Assembly (NCBI RefSeq): GCF_963966145.1
Contig: NC_091048.1
Span: forward strand, 12,090,001-12,154,000
DNA from: Tenebrio molitor
Taxonomy: Eukaryota; Arthropoda; Insecta; Coleoptera; Tenebrionidae
Length of the DNA: 64,000 nucleotides
Direction: 5' to 3'
Shown here: piece by piece, positions 31,660 through 44,339 of the stretch
Position numbering within the stretch: the stretch's first letter is position 1
Layout: every line of letters starts with the position of its first letter
Program-made: the position numbers and the translations under genes
The notes under the pieces: model-generated
Told to the model about the DNA's origin: nothing
Databases searched by the model: none
Seen by the model: only the letters and a program-made list of their open reading frames with translations

Positions 31660-34635
31660 AACCAACTGAAAACCATCCTCAAAAAACTAGATAACTCTTC
31701 AAGCTCGGTCTCTAGTGCCAAGGCCTGTAATAAATGTATGAACGAAAGTAGCGATATAAATGATCTGAATGTTAAAATGAATTGTCAATTGAGGGATCGC
31801 ACCTTTTCTTTCCTGAGCGTTTATTACCAGAATGTGCGTGGCCTACGAACGAAAACTGAGCAATTAATTGTAAAAACTTCTGATGGTAATTTTGACGTGC
31901 TGGCATTTTCTGAAACCTGGCTAAACGTTGACATTCTAAGTTCTGAGCTGTTCCTTTTACATCAGTACACAGTCTTCAGATGTGACCCCAGGTTTGATCT
32001 TTGTGGTAAGCTTCGTGGTGGGGGAGTTCTGCTTGCGGTTAGATCAAACTATCTTATGGATTCAATTGACATGTCCGCTGCTGTTGAGAAGATTCCTTCA
32101 ATTGATATTGTGGGCGTAAAGATTAGTTTTTCCTCCATGGTGCTGTATATTTTTTGTGTCTATGTTCCACCAAATACTTCGTTGGTGGATTATGAGATCT
32201 TTTTTGACACCCTGTCGGAGTTTTGTTTGAACCTCTCGAGTATTGTCTTGGTAGGCGATTTCAATTTGTCAAATTCATCGGATACCGTTAGCTCTAAGGG
32301 ATACCTCCTTCATGACTTTACTGCTTTCTTAAATTTCAGACAGTGCAACAATATTGCTAATGCCCATGGTAACATATTGGATTTAGTTTTGACAGACATG
32401 TCGGAACATCTGAGTCTCCAGCACTCTATTCCCATTCTGGACGAAGATTCACACCATCCTGCCATTCTGATGGAACTTAAAATAATTGTCGGATCCAGCT
32501 CCAATTTTTCAAACTCTAGTAAATCGAAAACATACAACTTTCGACGAGCTAATTTTCCTTTTTTGTACTCTCTGCTCTCTGAGGTAGACTGGTCTTTCAT
32601 CTATTCGCTGCATGATGTAAATGAGGTTTGCACGGCTTTTTATGGAAAGTTATATTCGTTATTCGACAAGAGCGTGCCGTGTTATACTCACAATCGTCGA
32701 CATTATCCCCGATGGTATACTCATGAACTAAAATGTAATATCCGTTCAAAAGAACGATGTTATAGAAAATATAAAAAGTTTAAAAATGAGAGTGACCGTG
32801 AGGATTACGTGACATTGAGAAGGTTAGTGAAGACCAGGATCTTACGCGATTACAACACCTACGTGTCCCAAGTTGAGAACTCCCTGCGGATGGACCCCAA
32901 AATGTTTTGGTCTTACGTGCATGATAGAAATAGCGTAACTAGGATTCCGGCTAAAATGACCTACAGTGACGTCTCCTGCGATCGACCGCAAGATATCGTC
33001 AACTCTTTTGCTGACTATTTTATGAGTGTGTATTCCACGTCTTCTGTTCCGGGCAACATTAAACCACAGTCGTATAGTAATAGCTTCTGGCCGTGCCTAA
33101 CTCTAAAAAAATTTGACAAATCGGACATCGAAAAAGCGTTTGAACAACTCAAACCGAAGATCTCGTATGGAAGCGATAACATACCCGCTTTTCTGGTGAA
33201 AGATTGCAGAAGTGTATTTCTGGAACCGTTGGTGCATATTTTCAATTTGTCCCTGGAGCAAGGCACCTTTCCAAATGTTTGGAAAAGCACGAAAGTCTTA
33301 CCAGTTCATAAAGCAGGTAACTCGGCTGAAATAAAAAATTATCGCCCGATAGCTTTGCTATCCACTTTTTCTAAAATTTTTGAAATCGCCATATTCAACT
33401 TTCTATCTCCGGTTTTGAAAAATATACTGACACCTTCTCAGCACGGCTTTATGAGGGGCCGATCTACAGTAACGAACTTGGTTTGTGTGACGCAATTCAT
33501 TTCTGATAGTTTAGACAGAAGGGGTCAAGTTGATGTTATATATACAGACGTCGCCAAAGCGTTCGACAGTGTGGACCACCATATATTGCTGTACAAACTT
33601 TCAGAGATCGGGGTGCACGGGTTTCTCCTGGACTGGTTTTTGTCATACCCCACTGAAAGAAAGCAATTCGTTTCGTATAATGGTTTTTCCTCAAGAGAAT
33701 ATATTCAGATGTCGGGTGTTCCCCAAGGTTCAGTTTTGGGTCCATTACTTTTCAACATCTATATTAATGATATTGTTGCTGACTTAGAATGTCGCGCCCT
33801 GCTGTTCGCAGATGATCTGAAAATTTACAGACAAATATCGAGTATGGAAGATTGTATCAAGCTGCAGGATGATTTGATAAATGTTAACGAGTGGTGCACG
33901 CGAAACCACTTCAGTCTGAACATTGATAAATGCACTGTAGTTTCGTACTCTCGTAAAGCTGGTACTATTATCTATGAATACACTTGCGGCAAAATAATTT
34001 TACCACGCAGTTCTTCCCAGAAAGATCTTGGAGTCACATTTGACGTCAAACTGTCCTTTGAGAATCACGTGTAGCGTAGTATAGATCGTGGCTATAAAAT
34101 GCTAGGATTCGTGCTACGTAACAGCAGGAGTTTTAAGTCGGTTGAGGTTCTTAAAACATTATATTTTTCATTGGTGAGGTCTGGCCTGGAATACGCTACT
34201 ACAGCTTGGGCACCATATTACATTTACATGAAAGCTGGTTTGGAAAGGGTGCAGCGGCGCTTTCTGAAACATCTTTTTCATATTGCTGAAGGACATTTTC
34301 CGCCCAGGGGTCTAGATCATGCTGTTTTACTTGAGAAATATTGTTTTATTCACTTACAATGTAGACGAGACATAGCTGATGCGAGATTCCTGGTAAAGCT
34401 GATTCGCGGTCAGCTGGATTGTCCAGAACTACTGGAAAAAATTCCGTTTCGTGTTCCCAGGCCGAATTTAAGAATCAAGGCAAGTTTTATTGTTCCGCGG
34501 GCAAGGACAAATGTTTTGGCTGGTTCACCAGTAAACAGAATTTTAAAACTGGGTAATTTGCTGGAGGATGAGGTGGATCTCTTCAAGTGCTCTATAAAGG
34601 AGGTCACTGAGGCGGTGGTTGTATGTCTGGAGTGA
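31660..34635 (+). CDS. LINE C ORF2: endonuclease and reverse transcriptase, one stop
   Basis: Open from the left junction to a TAG at 34072-34074, then in the same frame to 34635. Endonuclease: YYQNVRGLRTKTEQL, VLAFSETWLNVDI, GGGVLLAVRSNY, VLVGDFNLSN, ILDEDSHHPAIL. Reverse transcriptase: SYGSDNIPAFLVKDC, NYRPIALLSTFSKIFE, QHGFMRGRSTVTN, DVIYTDVAKAFDSVDH (conserved DFSKAF changed to DVAKAF), MSGVPQGSVLGPLLFN, catalytic LLFADDLKIY near 33810. The C-terminal part after the single nonsense codon is intact. One point mutation therefore separates this from an uninterrupted ORF2. ORF1 is absent. Confidence 0.88.
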
Positions 34636-34898
34636 GCTCTGTCAAGCAGTTTGCACGAGAGTGATTGTCTGTTAATTGTCTGTTCTGTCTTATTTTAGTT
34701 TTGTGTTTTGTTCTGTTCTTTTTAAATTTTTGCTTCTTTTTGTTCCGATCCAATAATTGGGTCTACACCTGTTGGATTCGGAACTTGTTCCACGGCAAAA
34801 CATCGGCCGAGCCCGTTTGCGGGTCAATGGTATCCAGCGCTTCTCGCTGTGATAGTGCGCCCTTGGTGGGAACAAGTCTATTATTATTATTATTATTA
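31660..34898 (+). mobile_element. jockey-like LINE C inserted in LINE A
   Basis: 5'-truncated LINE on the plus strand, bounded on the left by LINE A sequence (..GAACCATT) and on the right by a (TTA)n tail (about 34880-34898) followed at once by the remainder of LINE A (ACTCAAAACTAAATC). LINE B has GAACCATTACTCAAAAC uninterrupted at 42421, which is the empty site. The 3' UTR is 34636-34880. Confidence 0.88.
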
Positions 34899-35010
34899 TT
34901 ACTCAAAACTAAATCCAACAGTTTTCCCATGTTATTAGCTACATTATTGAATTGATTCAAAGTAAAAAAATTGCAAAAGCATGAAAAATGTGTGTAAACT
35001 GAAGATGACG
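34899..35010 (-). pseudogene. LINE A, upstream piece of ORF2 (endonuclease)
   Basis: Minus strand SSSSVYTHFSCFCNFFTLNQ, FNNVANNMGKLLDLVLSN, identical in reading to the endonuclease stretch of LINE B, and directly contiguous with the LINE A frame at 31659 once LINE C is removed. LINE A is 5'-truncated at about 35010. 35011-35279 beyond it shows no gene and probably contains the BEL element leader. Confidence 0.8.
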
Positions 35011-35279
35011 ATATGGTCATCATATGGTCATTTCGAGTCGAATCACATTGAACAATTCTTCCATCACCGCAACCACGTGGTCATTTTCAAGAAGAAGTGA
35101 GGTTAAGTGGGACAATTGGCGGCAAGGCGTCATTTCGTCATCAATCATCAATAAAAGCATAAAAGGTGGTTTGTCTTCAAAAAGTCATCCATCATCCATC
35201 ATCCCTGGTTGCCCAGATTAGTATAGGTACTGTTAATTTCGTCATAGCAGTTACGTCAAATTAACGGTCATATTTGGAA

Positions 35280-35559
35280 ATGGCCGAATTACGAGCCAAT
35301 ACTTATAAACGGGGCTACATAAAAGCTCAGCTAACAAGGTTCCAAAACTTTATTACACATTACAGTGCAGAGAATTATTTGGAATTGCAATCGAGACTAG
35401 AGAAAATTACTCCTATATTACATGAGTATGAGCAAGTTCAGTTTCAAATAGAGTTAGCAGAGCCAGACAATGAGGAGCATTTCTATGAACAAGATAGGTA
35501 CCTTTGAATCAAATTACTTTAGATTAGTATCCGAGGCAAAAAGGCTTATAACAGAAAGT
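35280..35559 (+). pseudogene. BEL/Pao gag, N-terminal part
   Basis: ATG 35280 starts MAELRANTYKRGYIKAQLTR and continues FQNFI, LQSRLEKITPILHEYEQVQF QIELAE, the helical N-terminus typical of BEL/Pao Gag. A frameshift near 35505 then gives FESNYFRLVSEAKRLI. At 35559/35560 the sequence turns into the reverse complement of the next part of the same gene. Confidence 0.75.
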
Positions 35560-36419
35560 CCATTGAATGCAAAACAGTTTGTACAAAGTTTGAGCCTTTT
35601 GACTTCTTTGAATCGACCTGAAACGGTTAGTTTTAGAAAAACATTGCATTTGAAGATGTAATGAGAATCACTGTTGCATAAGAAGCATTTCGAATTTGTT
35701 TCTGTTGTCAAAAATGTATTTGAATGTGAATTTGGTGTTTGTTTATGTTTGTTGCCAAAATTGGCTGATTTTGCATTTGAGACTGTTGTTGGTTTTGTCT
35801 CAACGGTTTCCAACACCTGGCAACGGCTTGTAAGAAAGTTTCTTAAATCTTCTATTTTGCTGTATTTGTTTGCAACTGCTGCTGCTCCCACTCACATTTT
35901 GTTCTGGTATCTAATTTATTTGAGAGTAAATTAATAAAAGTGAATCCCAGTACTGTACTGGTTCACCAAGATTTTTTATAGCTCTGAAATGTTTTGAAAA
36001 TTGTCTAATAAACTTCTTAATGCTACATGAGATTCTTTCACTATTGGTGATAGTTCAAATATCAATTTTATGTGGTTTTTGATGATCAAAGGCTTATTTT
36101 CGTATCTTTCCTTTACTAGTGTCAATGCTAATTCGTAATTTGATCCTGATGCATTCATTAATTGAATAACTTGTACAGCATCACCTTCGAGTGAAGTTCT
36201 AAGATAATAAAAACGGTGCACGTCACTTAAATTTGGGTTGTTATGAACCACTGCACAAAATGAATCATAAAATTCACCCCAATTTTCGTATTTGCCATCA
36301 AAATGTATCAAATTTAATGTTGGTAACTGCATATACGTTTGAACATTTGTCTGTTGGTATCGAGGAATGTTATTAGTGTTAACATTATTGTTTGAGTTAT
36401 CACTACTACTTAGACCTGA
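35560..36419 (-). pseudogene. BEL/Pao gag, middle part, inverted in place
   Basis: Read on the minus strand from 36419 this gives a Ser/Asn linker, MQLPTLNLIHFDGKYENWGE (DUF1759 gag domain), LRTSLEGDAVQVIQ, LVKERYENKPLIIKNHI and then CFLCNSDSHYIFKC and LKLCTNCF, the zinc-knuckle region. These belong between the N-terminal piece at 35280 and the plus-strand piece HFVRECTAEKCRFCNHKHNS at 36421. Both junctions keep reading frame if the 860 bp are turned round. A small frame break or stop lies between the DUF1759 part and the knuckles (about 35892-35975). Confidence 0.8.
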
Positions 36420-39363
36420 TCATTTCGTTCGAGAGTGCACAGCTGAGAAATGTAGGTTTTGCAATCATAAGCACAATTCATTGCTTCATGCCGATTCCCC
36501 AGATTCACCCATACTAATCCAAAATCTTAACTTAACTTAACTTAACAACAAAAAAGATTTATTGTCAACAGCAAACATTATAATGAAAGGTAGATCAGGT
36601 AAATCTTATCACTGTCGCGCTCTTTTGGACGGAGTTAGCCAAACTAACTTTATTACAACAGCTTTAGCAAAAAGGTTGAATTTGAAAATTACAAGTATGC
36701 ACAAACATTCCAGAATATAGTAAGCAACATGTAGTTTTACCAGTAAGTGGTTCAACAGAAGCAATCATTTATTCTAATTGCAATTCATACAAGACTAAAT
36801 TACAATTTTTAGTAATAGACACAATTTCAAATAATGTACCCATTTCGTAATTTAATACAGACAGTTTAAATATTCCTTCTAACATTACTCTAGCAGATGT
36901 CGAATTCAATAAGTCTAGACCAGTTAATGTTTTGTTAGGAAACTACATTTTTTGGAATTTGCTTTGTATTGGACAGATTAAACCAAAGAGTAATCAGCTC
37001 ACATTTCATAAAACAAAATTAGGATGGATTGTTTCAGGGAGAGTAATCAACAAACATAAACCTCAACTTAGTTGTGTTGCATTAAATAACGATTTAAGAA
37101 TACAGTTGGAAAAATTTTGGGAATTAGAAGAGGTTAGCGAAAACGCGATTTACACAAAAGAGGAAAATTTATGTGAACAACTTTTCAAAAATACTACAGT
37201 ACAAGATGAGAACAATAGATTCATTGTTAATTTGTCAGTTCGAGAAAATATTGATAAATTAGGCGAATCAAGGAGTGTAGCAATGAAAAGACTAATTGCA
37301 ATAAAAAGGAAACTAAGTAAACAACTATCATTAAAGAATCAATTCATGAATCAGTATGAATCATTAGGGCATATGTCCAAAGTCATGTCAGAGACAAAAC
37401 AAGTTGCTAGTCCAGCTAGTTATTATTTGCCACACAGTTTTGTAACAAAAGATAGTACTTCCACGAATGTAAGAGTACTATTCGACGCTTCGGCAAAAAC
37501 ATCCAACAACATTTCGTTGAACGATAAGCTCATGGACCTACTATTCAAAATTCATTGTTTTCAATAATATTAAGGTTTAGGAAACACTCTGTTGCAATTT
37601 CAGCAGATATAAGAAAAATGTATCGGCAAGTATTAGTCAATCCAAAACAGAGGGATTTACAAAGAATTTTATGGCGTTCTTCTTCAGAAATAATCTGCAA
37701 CGATTTTTATGTAGATGACATGTTAACAGAAGCAAACACAATTGAAGAAGTTCTAAAAATTAAAGCATTAGTCACAAAACTATTAAGTGAAGTAGGGTTT
37801 GAACTTCATAATCATCTGACATGAACATTGCAAGTACCATAGATATCGGCCATAATGAATCAAATAAGATGCTAGGTTTACAGTGGAATAGTAAATTAGA
37901 TCAGTTGAAATACGTCATTCATAAAGTTCATCACAACGAAAGAGTCACAAAACGGAGAGTTCTGTCATCAATTTCGAAAATCTATGATCCGTTGGGACTT
38001 TTGGGACCGGTAATTACTCGTGCAAAATTAATAATGCAACTTCTTTGGCAACTAAATTTTCACTGGGATGAATCAATACCTGAGTATTTATATACTTTAT
38101 GGTTAGAATTTCAAAACAAATTAGATCACTTGAATAACATAAAGGTTCCAAGGCACATCACATGCAACGAACCTCATCACATAGAGCTCCATGGCTTTAG
38201 TGATGCTTCGGAAAAGGCTTATGGAGCTTGTATATTTATCAAATCAAGAGCCTCACAAAACCATTGCCACGTTAGATTGTTATGTGCGAAATCAGGGTAG
38301 CACCTTTGAAAACAATTTCACTACCATGTCTCGAATTGTGTGCAGCTCTTCTGCTTGCACAATTATACAAACTGGAGATAGATAATTGCTATTTTTGGAG
38401 CGACTCCATGATCACATTAGCCTGGATAAGATGTGATCCACATAGGTGGAAAACGTTTGTGTCTAATAGGGTTACACAGATTCAGGACATAGTCAAACCT
38501 GAAAGGTGGTATCATATAGAGTCATCACAAAATCCAGCTGACGTAATATCAAGGGGTCTGAATCCAGACCTGATAACTTATCAGAAGTGCCACAAGCAAA
38601 AGAACATTATTTAGTAGCTTTAAAGGTTCATCTGTCGTTTGAATTAGATCTTTTTGAGAGATATTCTTCATTACTAAAATTACATATTACGTTTCATTAA
38701 GAATTGTAAACTTTCTGCCAATGACAGAACCGGAAAATCACTCAAAAATTGTTCAAATGCGAGCATTCTCACAAGAAATTGCATTGTTAACCAAACAAAA
38801 GCCACTTCAAACAACTAGTAGATTGATTTTCATTACACGTCGAGGTTTATGTTGTAATATTTACTCAGACAACGCTACCAATTTCGTTGGTGCCAACAAA
38901 CAGTTGAAGGAATTTTATCAGGTTTTAACTTCGGATGAAGTGCAACAAGAAATTCATAATTATTCTTCTCGCAATTTGATTCAGTGGAATTTTATCCTAC
39001 CGAGAGCTCCAAATTTTGGCGGCCCATGGGAGGCTGCAATAAAGTCGACAAAGTTTCATTTAATTAGGATTTTAGGATCTGCACTTTTGACTTAGAAAAA
39101 AATAGAATCAATCCTTAATTCACCTCCTTTAATACCACTATCTACCGATCCTAACGACTTACAACCACTCACACCGTCACACTTTCTCATTGGAGAACCC
39201 CTCACCAGTTTTCCACAAGAAAATCTGACCAATCTTCGCCAAAATAGACTGTCACGATACCAGTTAGTAACACAGTTGGTACAACATTTTTGGCGACGTT
39301 GGAATAGGGAGTATTTGTCGACCCTACAGCAGCGAACCAAGTGGCATATTTCTCGTTGAAACT
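36420..39363 (+). pseudogene. BEL/Pao pol region (protease to integrase), deleted
   Basis: In order: last zinc knuckles of gag (36421-36480), protease start RALLDGVSQTNFI (near 36620), NVLLGNYIFWNLL and FHKTKLGWIVSGRV, reverse transcriptase pieces SYYLPHSFVTKD, VRVLFDASAKTS, IRKMYRQVLVNPKQRDLQRI and FYVDDMLTEA (catalytic YVDD near 37710), SISKIYDPLGLLGPV, RNase H GFSDASEKAYGACIF and LPCLELCAALLLA, and integrase fragments IYSDNATNFVGAN and FGGPWEAAIKSTK. About 60 residues are missing before YVDDM and most of the integrase core is deleted. Several frameshifts. The C-terminal IGEPLTSFPQ...LSRYQ block ends near 39358. Confidence 0.82.
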
Positions 39364-39774
39364 TGGTTTCAAGGCGGGAGTTAATGTTACGAATTTTAAA
39401 ATTTGTATTTAGTTAAAATTGGCGCCACATTGTAAGGTTGGCAGTATTGAAAAAATGTAAAAGAAGAATGTTTTTGTTCACAATCTGTATCGACACTTTG
39501 GGTATTTTCGCTATAAACAAGTTCAATATTTACTTGGCATTTACTACAAAGAAGATCAGGGAATCATTCCAACATCGATATTTTCTTGATTAATCGATGT
39601 TTAACTAAACCGATAAATCGAATAATATCGATGTTCCACGATTTGTTAATCGAATTTTTTTAAATAATCTTAAAAGAAAAATTATTTCTATTTAGTTACA
39701 TTTATCCTAATCTAAATTTGTATTTGTTAACGCACACGTCAGTCGCGTCCCACCCCACTTCCATTGCCGTCTTA
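39364..39774. other. possible BEL 3' LTR start and flank
   Basis: A purine tract AAGGCGGGAG (39371-39380) is followed by TGTTACGAATTTT at 39385, a common start for BEL/Pao LTRs. No matching 5' LTR was found near 35011-35279, so the right boundary cannot be set. The remainder contains several ATCGAT words (39570-39640) and no gene. Confidence 0.4.
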
Positions 39775-40401
39775 AGCTCGATTTATAGATTGACGTCCGT
39801 ACGTACAACGCAACCGCTTACGCTACCGCCGGGACATGAACCATCGTAAACGAATTGGACCGTTTATAAATCGACGTATAGGTTTTCCGTAAACGTCGTC
39901 CCGTAAGCGTACGCGAGAAAGTTGGTCATGTTTCAACTTTGGCGTCAACGTCTTGCGTCAGCAGTTCAATTCGACCAATCACAAGCCAGAAAATGCACAC
40001 AGCCGGACCTGCGTACTCACAAACAGAAGTTGACAGATGACAGAAGTGTTTTTTTCGTCGTTGGTCGTGTTCTAGGCCTTTTCCACCGCCTTGTCCTTCT
40101 TATGTTTGTTCCAGCAAAATGAGCTGCGCCTAATACAGTGCAATCGACAATTATTCAGATCAAAGAAGGGGTTGAAATCTTCACCGTGTGTCGACAGGGA
40201 TGGAAGTATTTCTGGTTGCGTATACCCGTTACAATTTAAATTTCGAATTTTTTTCCTAATCTCGGCCAAACAGGCAATAGCGCTGTATGTCTATTCTTCG
40301 TTATTGAAAACACCATTACGAAAGTAAAATTAATCTTTGAAGTCCTGAAGTAAAAACCATTTTTGCGTTAAAATTTGGTTCATAGTGACAGTTATTTGAC
40401 G

Positions 40402-40402
<1 letters not shown>

Positions 40403-40455
<53 letters not shown>
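40403..40455. repeat. (ATT)n microsatellite, LINE B 3' tail
   Basis: About 17 uninterrupted ATT units at the 3' end of LINE B on the minus strand. LINE C ends in the same kind of tail at 34880-34898. Trinucleotide tails replace poly(A) in this LINE family. Confidence 0.85.
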
Positions 40456-40548
40456 GTAAAGCTGACTCACAGGTGTATAAACCCAATTACGAGTCAACTG
40501 AAAAAGATCAGCTATTAATACTACTGATTCTCATGGCGAGAAACTCGA

Positions 40549-43005
40549 TTAGGTTGTATACGAACTTAGTGCTCTGATCTCTTGCCTGTTGGTACAAAAA
40601 ACGTCTAACTTTCCCTCCACATCAGAGTAATTCTTAACCATCTGATATAGGCTAGAATATTGTAGCAGATTGGTTCTTGCAGTATCTAGATAGAAGGTAC
40701 CATGCTTACGACAACTAAAAGAGGGAACTCTGATGGAAAACTGAGATAACAAGTAGGGGCAATCAACTGAGCAATTAAAAACGTCTGAGAGAAACTTAAT
40801 GCTGGCTAATTTACGCCTAGAAGCTGGGGATGGAATCTGCACCTGCTCTAAAAGGGTCTCGTGTGGCACACCTCTCTGTGGATACTCACCAGAAGAAAAA
40901 TACATGAAAGATTTGGCAAACCGTCTCTGGACTTTTTCAAGAGACCAAATATGAACTTTGTAACAGGGTGACCAAACAATACTGGCGTACTCAAGTGTAG
41001 ATCTTACATACGTTTTATAGAGACAAAGGAGAGTTTGTGGATTATCAAATAATTTCCCATTTCGTATGACGAAGCCCAGAAATTTATACGCTTTAGACAG
41101 AACATATTCAACGTGACTCCGAAATGTAAGTTTGGAATCGAACACAACTACCAGATCTTTAAACTCATTAACACGCTGTAATGCCGAATTTTCAATCGAG
41201 TAGTTAAACCTGATAATAGTGTCCCGCTTTTGAGAAATCCATGTAGATGACATCAATCTGTTTACGAGCGTCCAAGTTTACTTGGAGAAAATGCGTTACC
41301 GAAAGTAAATTTGTAACCGTAGATCTTCGGGCCTGAAAACCGTGCTGGAAGAAGGATGTCATATGTGCAACATGATTGTAGATGCGATTAAAAAGTACAA
41401 GTTCAAATATTTTTGAAAAGTTGTTAATAATGGCAATAGGTCTGTAATTAGTTATCTCACACCTGTCACCATTTTTATAAACCGGAGTAATTCGTGATTC
41501 CTTCCACTTAACCGGAAACGCAGAACACTTAATTATGGAGTTGAAAATTACTTTTAACGGAGGTGCCAACAGATGTCTACAGTCACGAATCAGGAAAGAA
41601 GGTATCTGATCAGGACCGCAAGTTTCATTGTTCTTTAGCTTACTTATCGCTAATACTATTTCCCTTTCTGTTACCCGGTCAACATACAAAATATTTTGAT
41701 TGACTGTTGGGTTGTGTGTACTAATACTAGAAATGCTGTTTCTATTAAACGACTGAGAAAAGTAATTTGCAAATTTGTTCACAATATCTTTAGGATCTTT
41801 GATTATTAATCCTCTATCATTCATAACAGCCGGAATTGAAGTTGTTTTTCTCATTGAATTCAGATATCCCCAGAAACATTTAGGATTTGTCTTGATTTAA
41901 TCATTCATGTTTACTATAAAGTTCCTATATGCAGCTTTTATTTTAGTTTTCACTTCCGATCTAAGGCTCTTAAAACAAATGTAGTCTTCAATTGCCCTGG
42001 AATGTTTGTACTTCTTTAATGCTTTATGCTTTCTTTTTATCAGACCAATGATTTCCCTATTAAACCACAACGGATATGAACCAAGTGATTGACGTTTCTT
42101 GGGAACGAACTCGTCGAAATCGAGAATAGTGCTTTATACAATAAGTCAACACCTTCATCTGGATTAGGAATACTGTCAAGAACCGTCCAATCAACATGAG
42201 ACAATGCCAGATACAATCCACGGAAATCAGCTTTTTTATAGTTGTAGCTGTCACAAGTAGAAGTGGGAAAATTTTCACAAAATTCAGCTTTTTTATAGTT
42301 GTAGCTGTCACAAGTAGAAGTGGGAAAATTTTCACAAAATTCAGCACAAACTTCGATGTGTAATGCAGGATGGTATTTATCCTCTCTAAGAAGGATATCA
42401 TTAGCTTTGGTGACACAACATGAACCATTACTCAAAACTAAATCCAACAGTTTTCCCATGTTATTAGCTACATTATTGAATTGATTCAAAGTAAAAAAAT
42501 TGCAAAAGCATGAAAAATGTGTGTAAACTGAAGATGACGATTTGCTCTGAGACCACAGAATGTAATCAGGCATATTGAAATCTCCCAAGAAAATCACGTC
42601 TGAATCGTAGAATAGATTTTTCGAAATTAGGAAATCAAGAAGTGTTGTGTAGCAGTCAACCTTAGACCCCGGGGGAATGTACAATGCGCAAATAACTAAG
42701 GACTTGTTACCAAGAATAGCCTCAACAGCTACCAAATCTACACAATTGACTTCTGACAAATTACCGATGTTGCTAGTGTCCAATTTCACAGCCTTTATGT
42801 TACTTTTGATTGCTATCAACACCCCACCACCCCTTTTAATTTTGGATGTGCCAAAGTCTCTGTCACATCTGAATACATTGTAGGAATTTATGTCAAATAC
42901 TTCACCATCCATTACAGACTGAGACAGCCAGGTTTCAGTCAATACAATAAAATCATAGAGGGAGGAGTTACTAGATAGGGACAACTCTTGCAATTTAGAA
43001 TTCAA
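40549..43005 (-). pseudogene. LINE B ORF2, internally deleted
   Basis: Endonuclease portion intact (FIVLTETWLSQSV, GGGVLIAIKSNIKA, VIFLGDFNMPDY). Differences from LINE A: a 57-bp tandem duplication at about 42275-42345 (19 residues repeated), a one-base deletion near 42116, a nonsense codon near 41899, and loss of about 395 bp at 41224/41225 that removes everything from just after DFSKA to RDTIIRFN, including the catalytic Y/FADD. The C-terminal part (EYASIVWSPCYK, LASIKFLSDVF) is complete to a stop near 40549. It cannot encode an active reverse transcriptase. Confidence 0.88.
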
Positions 43006-43092
43006 ACCTCTTACATTCTGATAATAGATGTGTAAATTTTTAGTCCGCAGGGAAGTATTACCTACCCTATTTGAGTAAGAAACTTTTAATTG

Positions 43093-44339
43093 CTATTTTA
43101 TTAGATCACCAAAAATGTCATCCTTTAATTTCTGAACATTCCTCTTGTAACATGGGCAACGATCGTGATCCCAAGCTGCATGAGCAACTTCCCCAGAGTC
43201 GGTTTCCTCCCTATTCATGGTGTTGTGAGTTAGGCAGTTAACACATTTTAACATGTCATCAGTGGCTTTACACTCTTTAATCTCATGTTTACCAGCACAT
43301 CTTGGACAACTAACTTGATTCTTACAATTTTTTATCGAATGGTTATACCCATTACATCTGTAGCATCTTGTAACATCTAACGCATCATAAATGGTACACC
43401 CATCCAATCCCATCATACAGTGCCCACTCTTCAAAGCCATATTATAAGTAAGTATATCCACCTCCAACACAATTTGGTAGACGTCGTTTCGTTTCTTAAT
43501 GGGCGAGTACTTAATTAGTTTACAGTGGGAAGTAGTGGAGAAAATATGTTTATTCTGTTTAACCAGAAGCGACGGGATATGATCTTCCTGGATGTCTCTC
43601 GATATACCAGAAATACGCAGACGTGGCTGAATAACTTTAACATCATGAATGTCATAATTCTCTTTCATATTTTCCTTAGAAACTAATTTCTTGAATTCCT
43701 CCTTAGGGTCTGAGCACTTCAATAATACTCCTCCATCTTTTATTGATTTAACTTTAACAACATCAAGTTCGGAATCAATGATAGGATTTAAGTTGGATAA
43801 TATATCCGTTTTTGTTTTAGCAGCTGATTGAGCAATATTTTTCGGCTTGACTACAGTTGTTTTTAACGTCTGAGCATAAGTAGAAGAAGGAGGCTGATGC
43901 CTAAGCGGGACATGAGCAGAAACATTCTCAGGAATTTTTTTGATGAGGTTACCGATTTCAGTTCGCAGAAGTTGATTTTCATGTTGTAGGTTGGAAACCT
44001 GATTACAAAGTAATGCAAGATTCTCGAAATCTGTTTTGAAAAGTCTGATAACACATCTTTCAATCTGTCCGGAAGATTATTTAAGTTCACATCAATTAAC
44101 AGAGGCGGCAAAATAGTAGCTCTCTTATCACCATCATCACCATCATGCTCAGACACAGGAGTGCAAAAGCCACAGCTCCAAGTTTTTACTTCCCCCGATT
44201 TTTTCATGGTAGCTAACATCGATTTGGTAACTCCAACGCAAGCAACATGATAAGAACCATTGCAACTTTCACGCCGACAACTCAAGTATTCATCATTTTT
44301 CCCAATGCATTTGTTACATTTGCGACACTTCACCGCCAT
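43093..44339 (-). pseudogene. LINE B ORF1: PHD finger, coiled coil, zinc knuckles
   Basis: Minus-strand ATG at 44339: MAVKCRKCNKCIGKNDEYLS, CNGSYHVACVGV, WSCGFC, a PHD-type zinc finger. A one-base slip near 44040 then gives a heptad region (FENLALLCNQVSNLQHENQL), a linker, RISGISRDIQEDHIPSLLVK (RRM-like gag fold), and three Cys knuckles: CYRCNGYNHSIKNC, CPRCAGKHEIKEC and CVNC...H. Stop near 43093. It is the nucleic-acid-binding protein that packages LINE RNA. Apart from the slip it is complete. Confidence 0.8.

Noticed and set aside
34762..35023. Minus-strand protein spanning LINE C tail and LINE A
   Set aside because: It simply reads through the (TTA)n tail junction; only the LINE A portion (34899-35010) is real coding sequence.
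39922..40327. Small proteins in both strands of the Harbinger-like MITE
   Set aside because: Short frames within a non-coding repeat, no domain pattern, overlapping on opposite strands.
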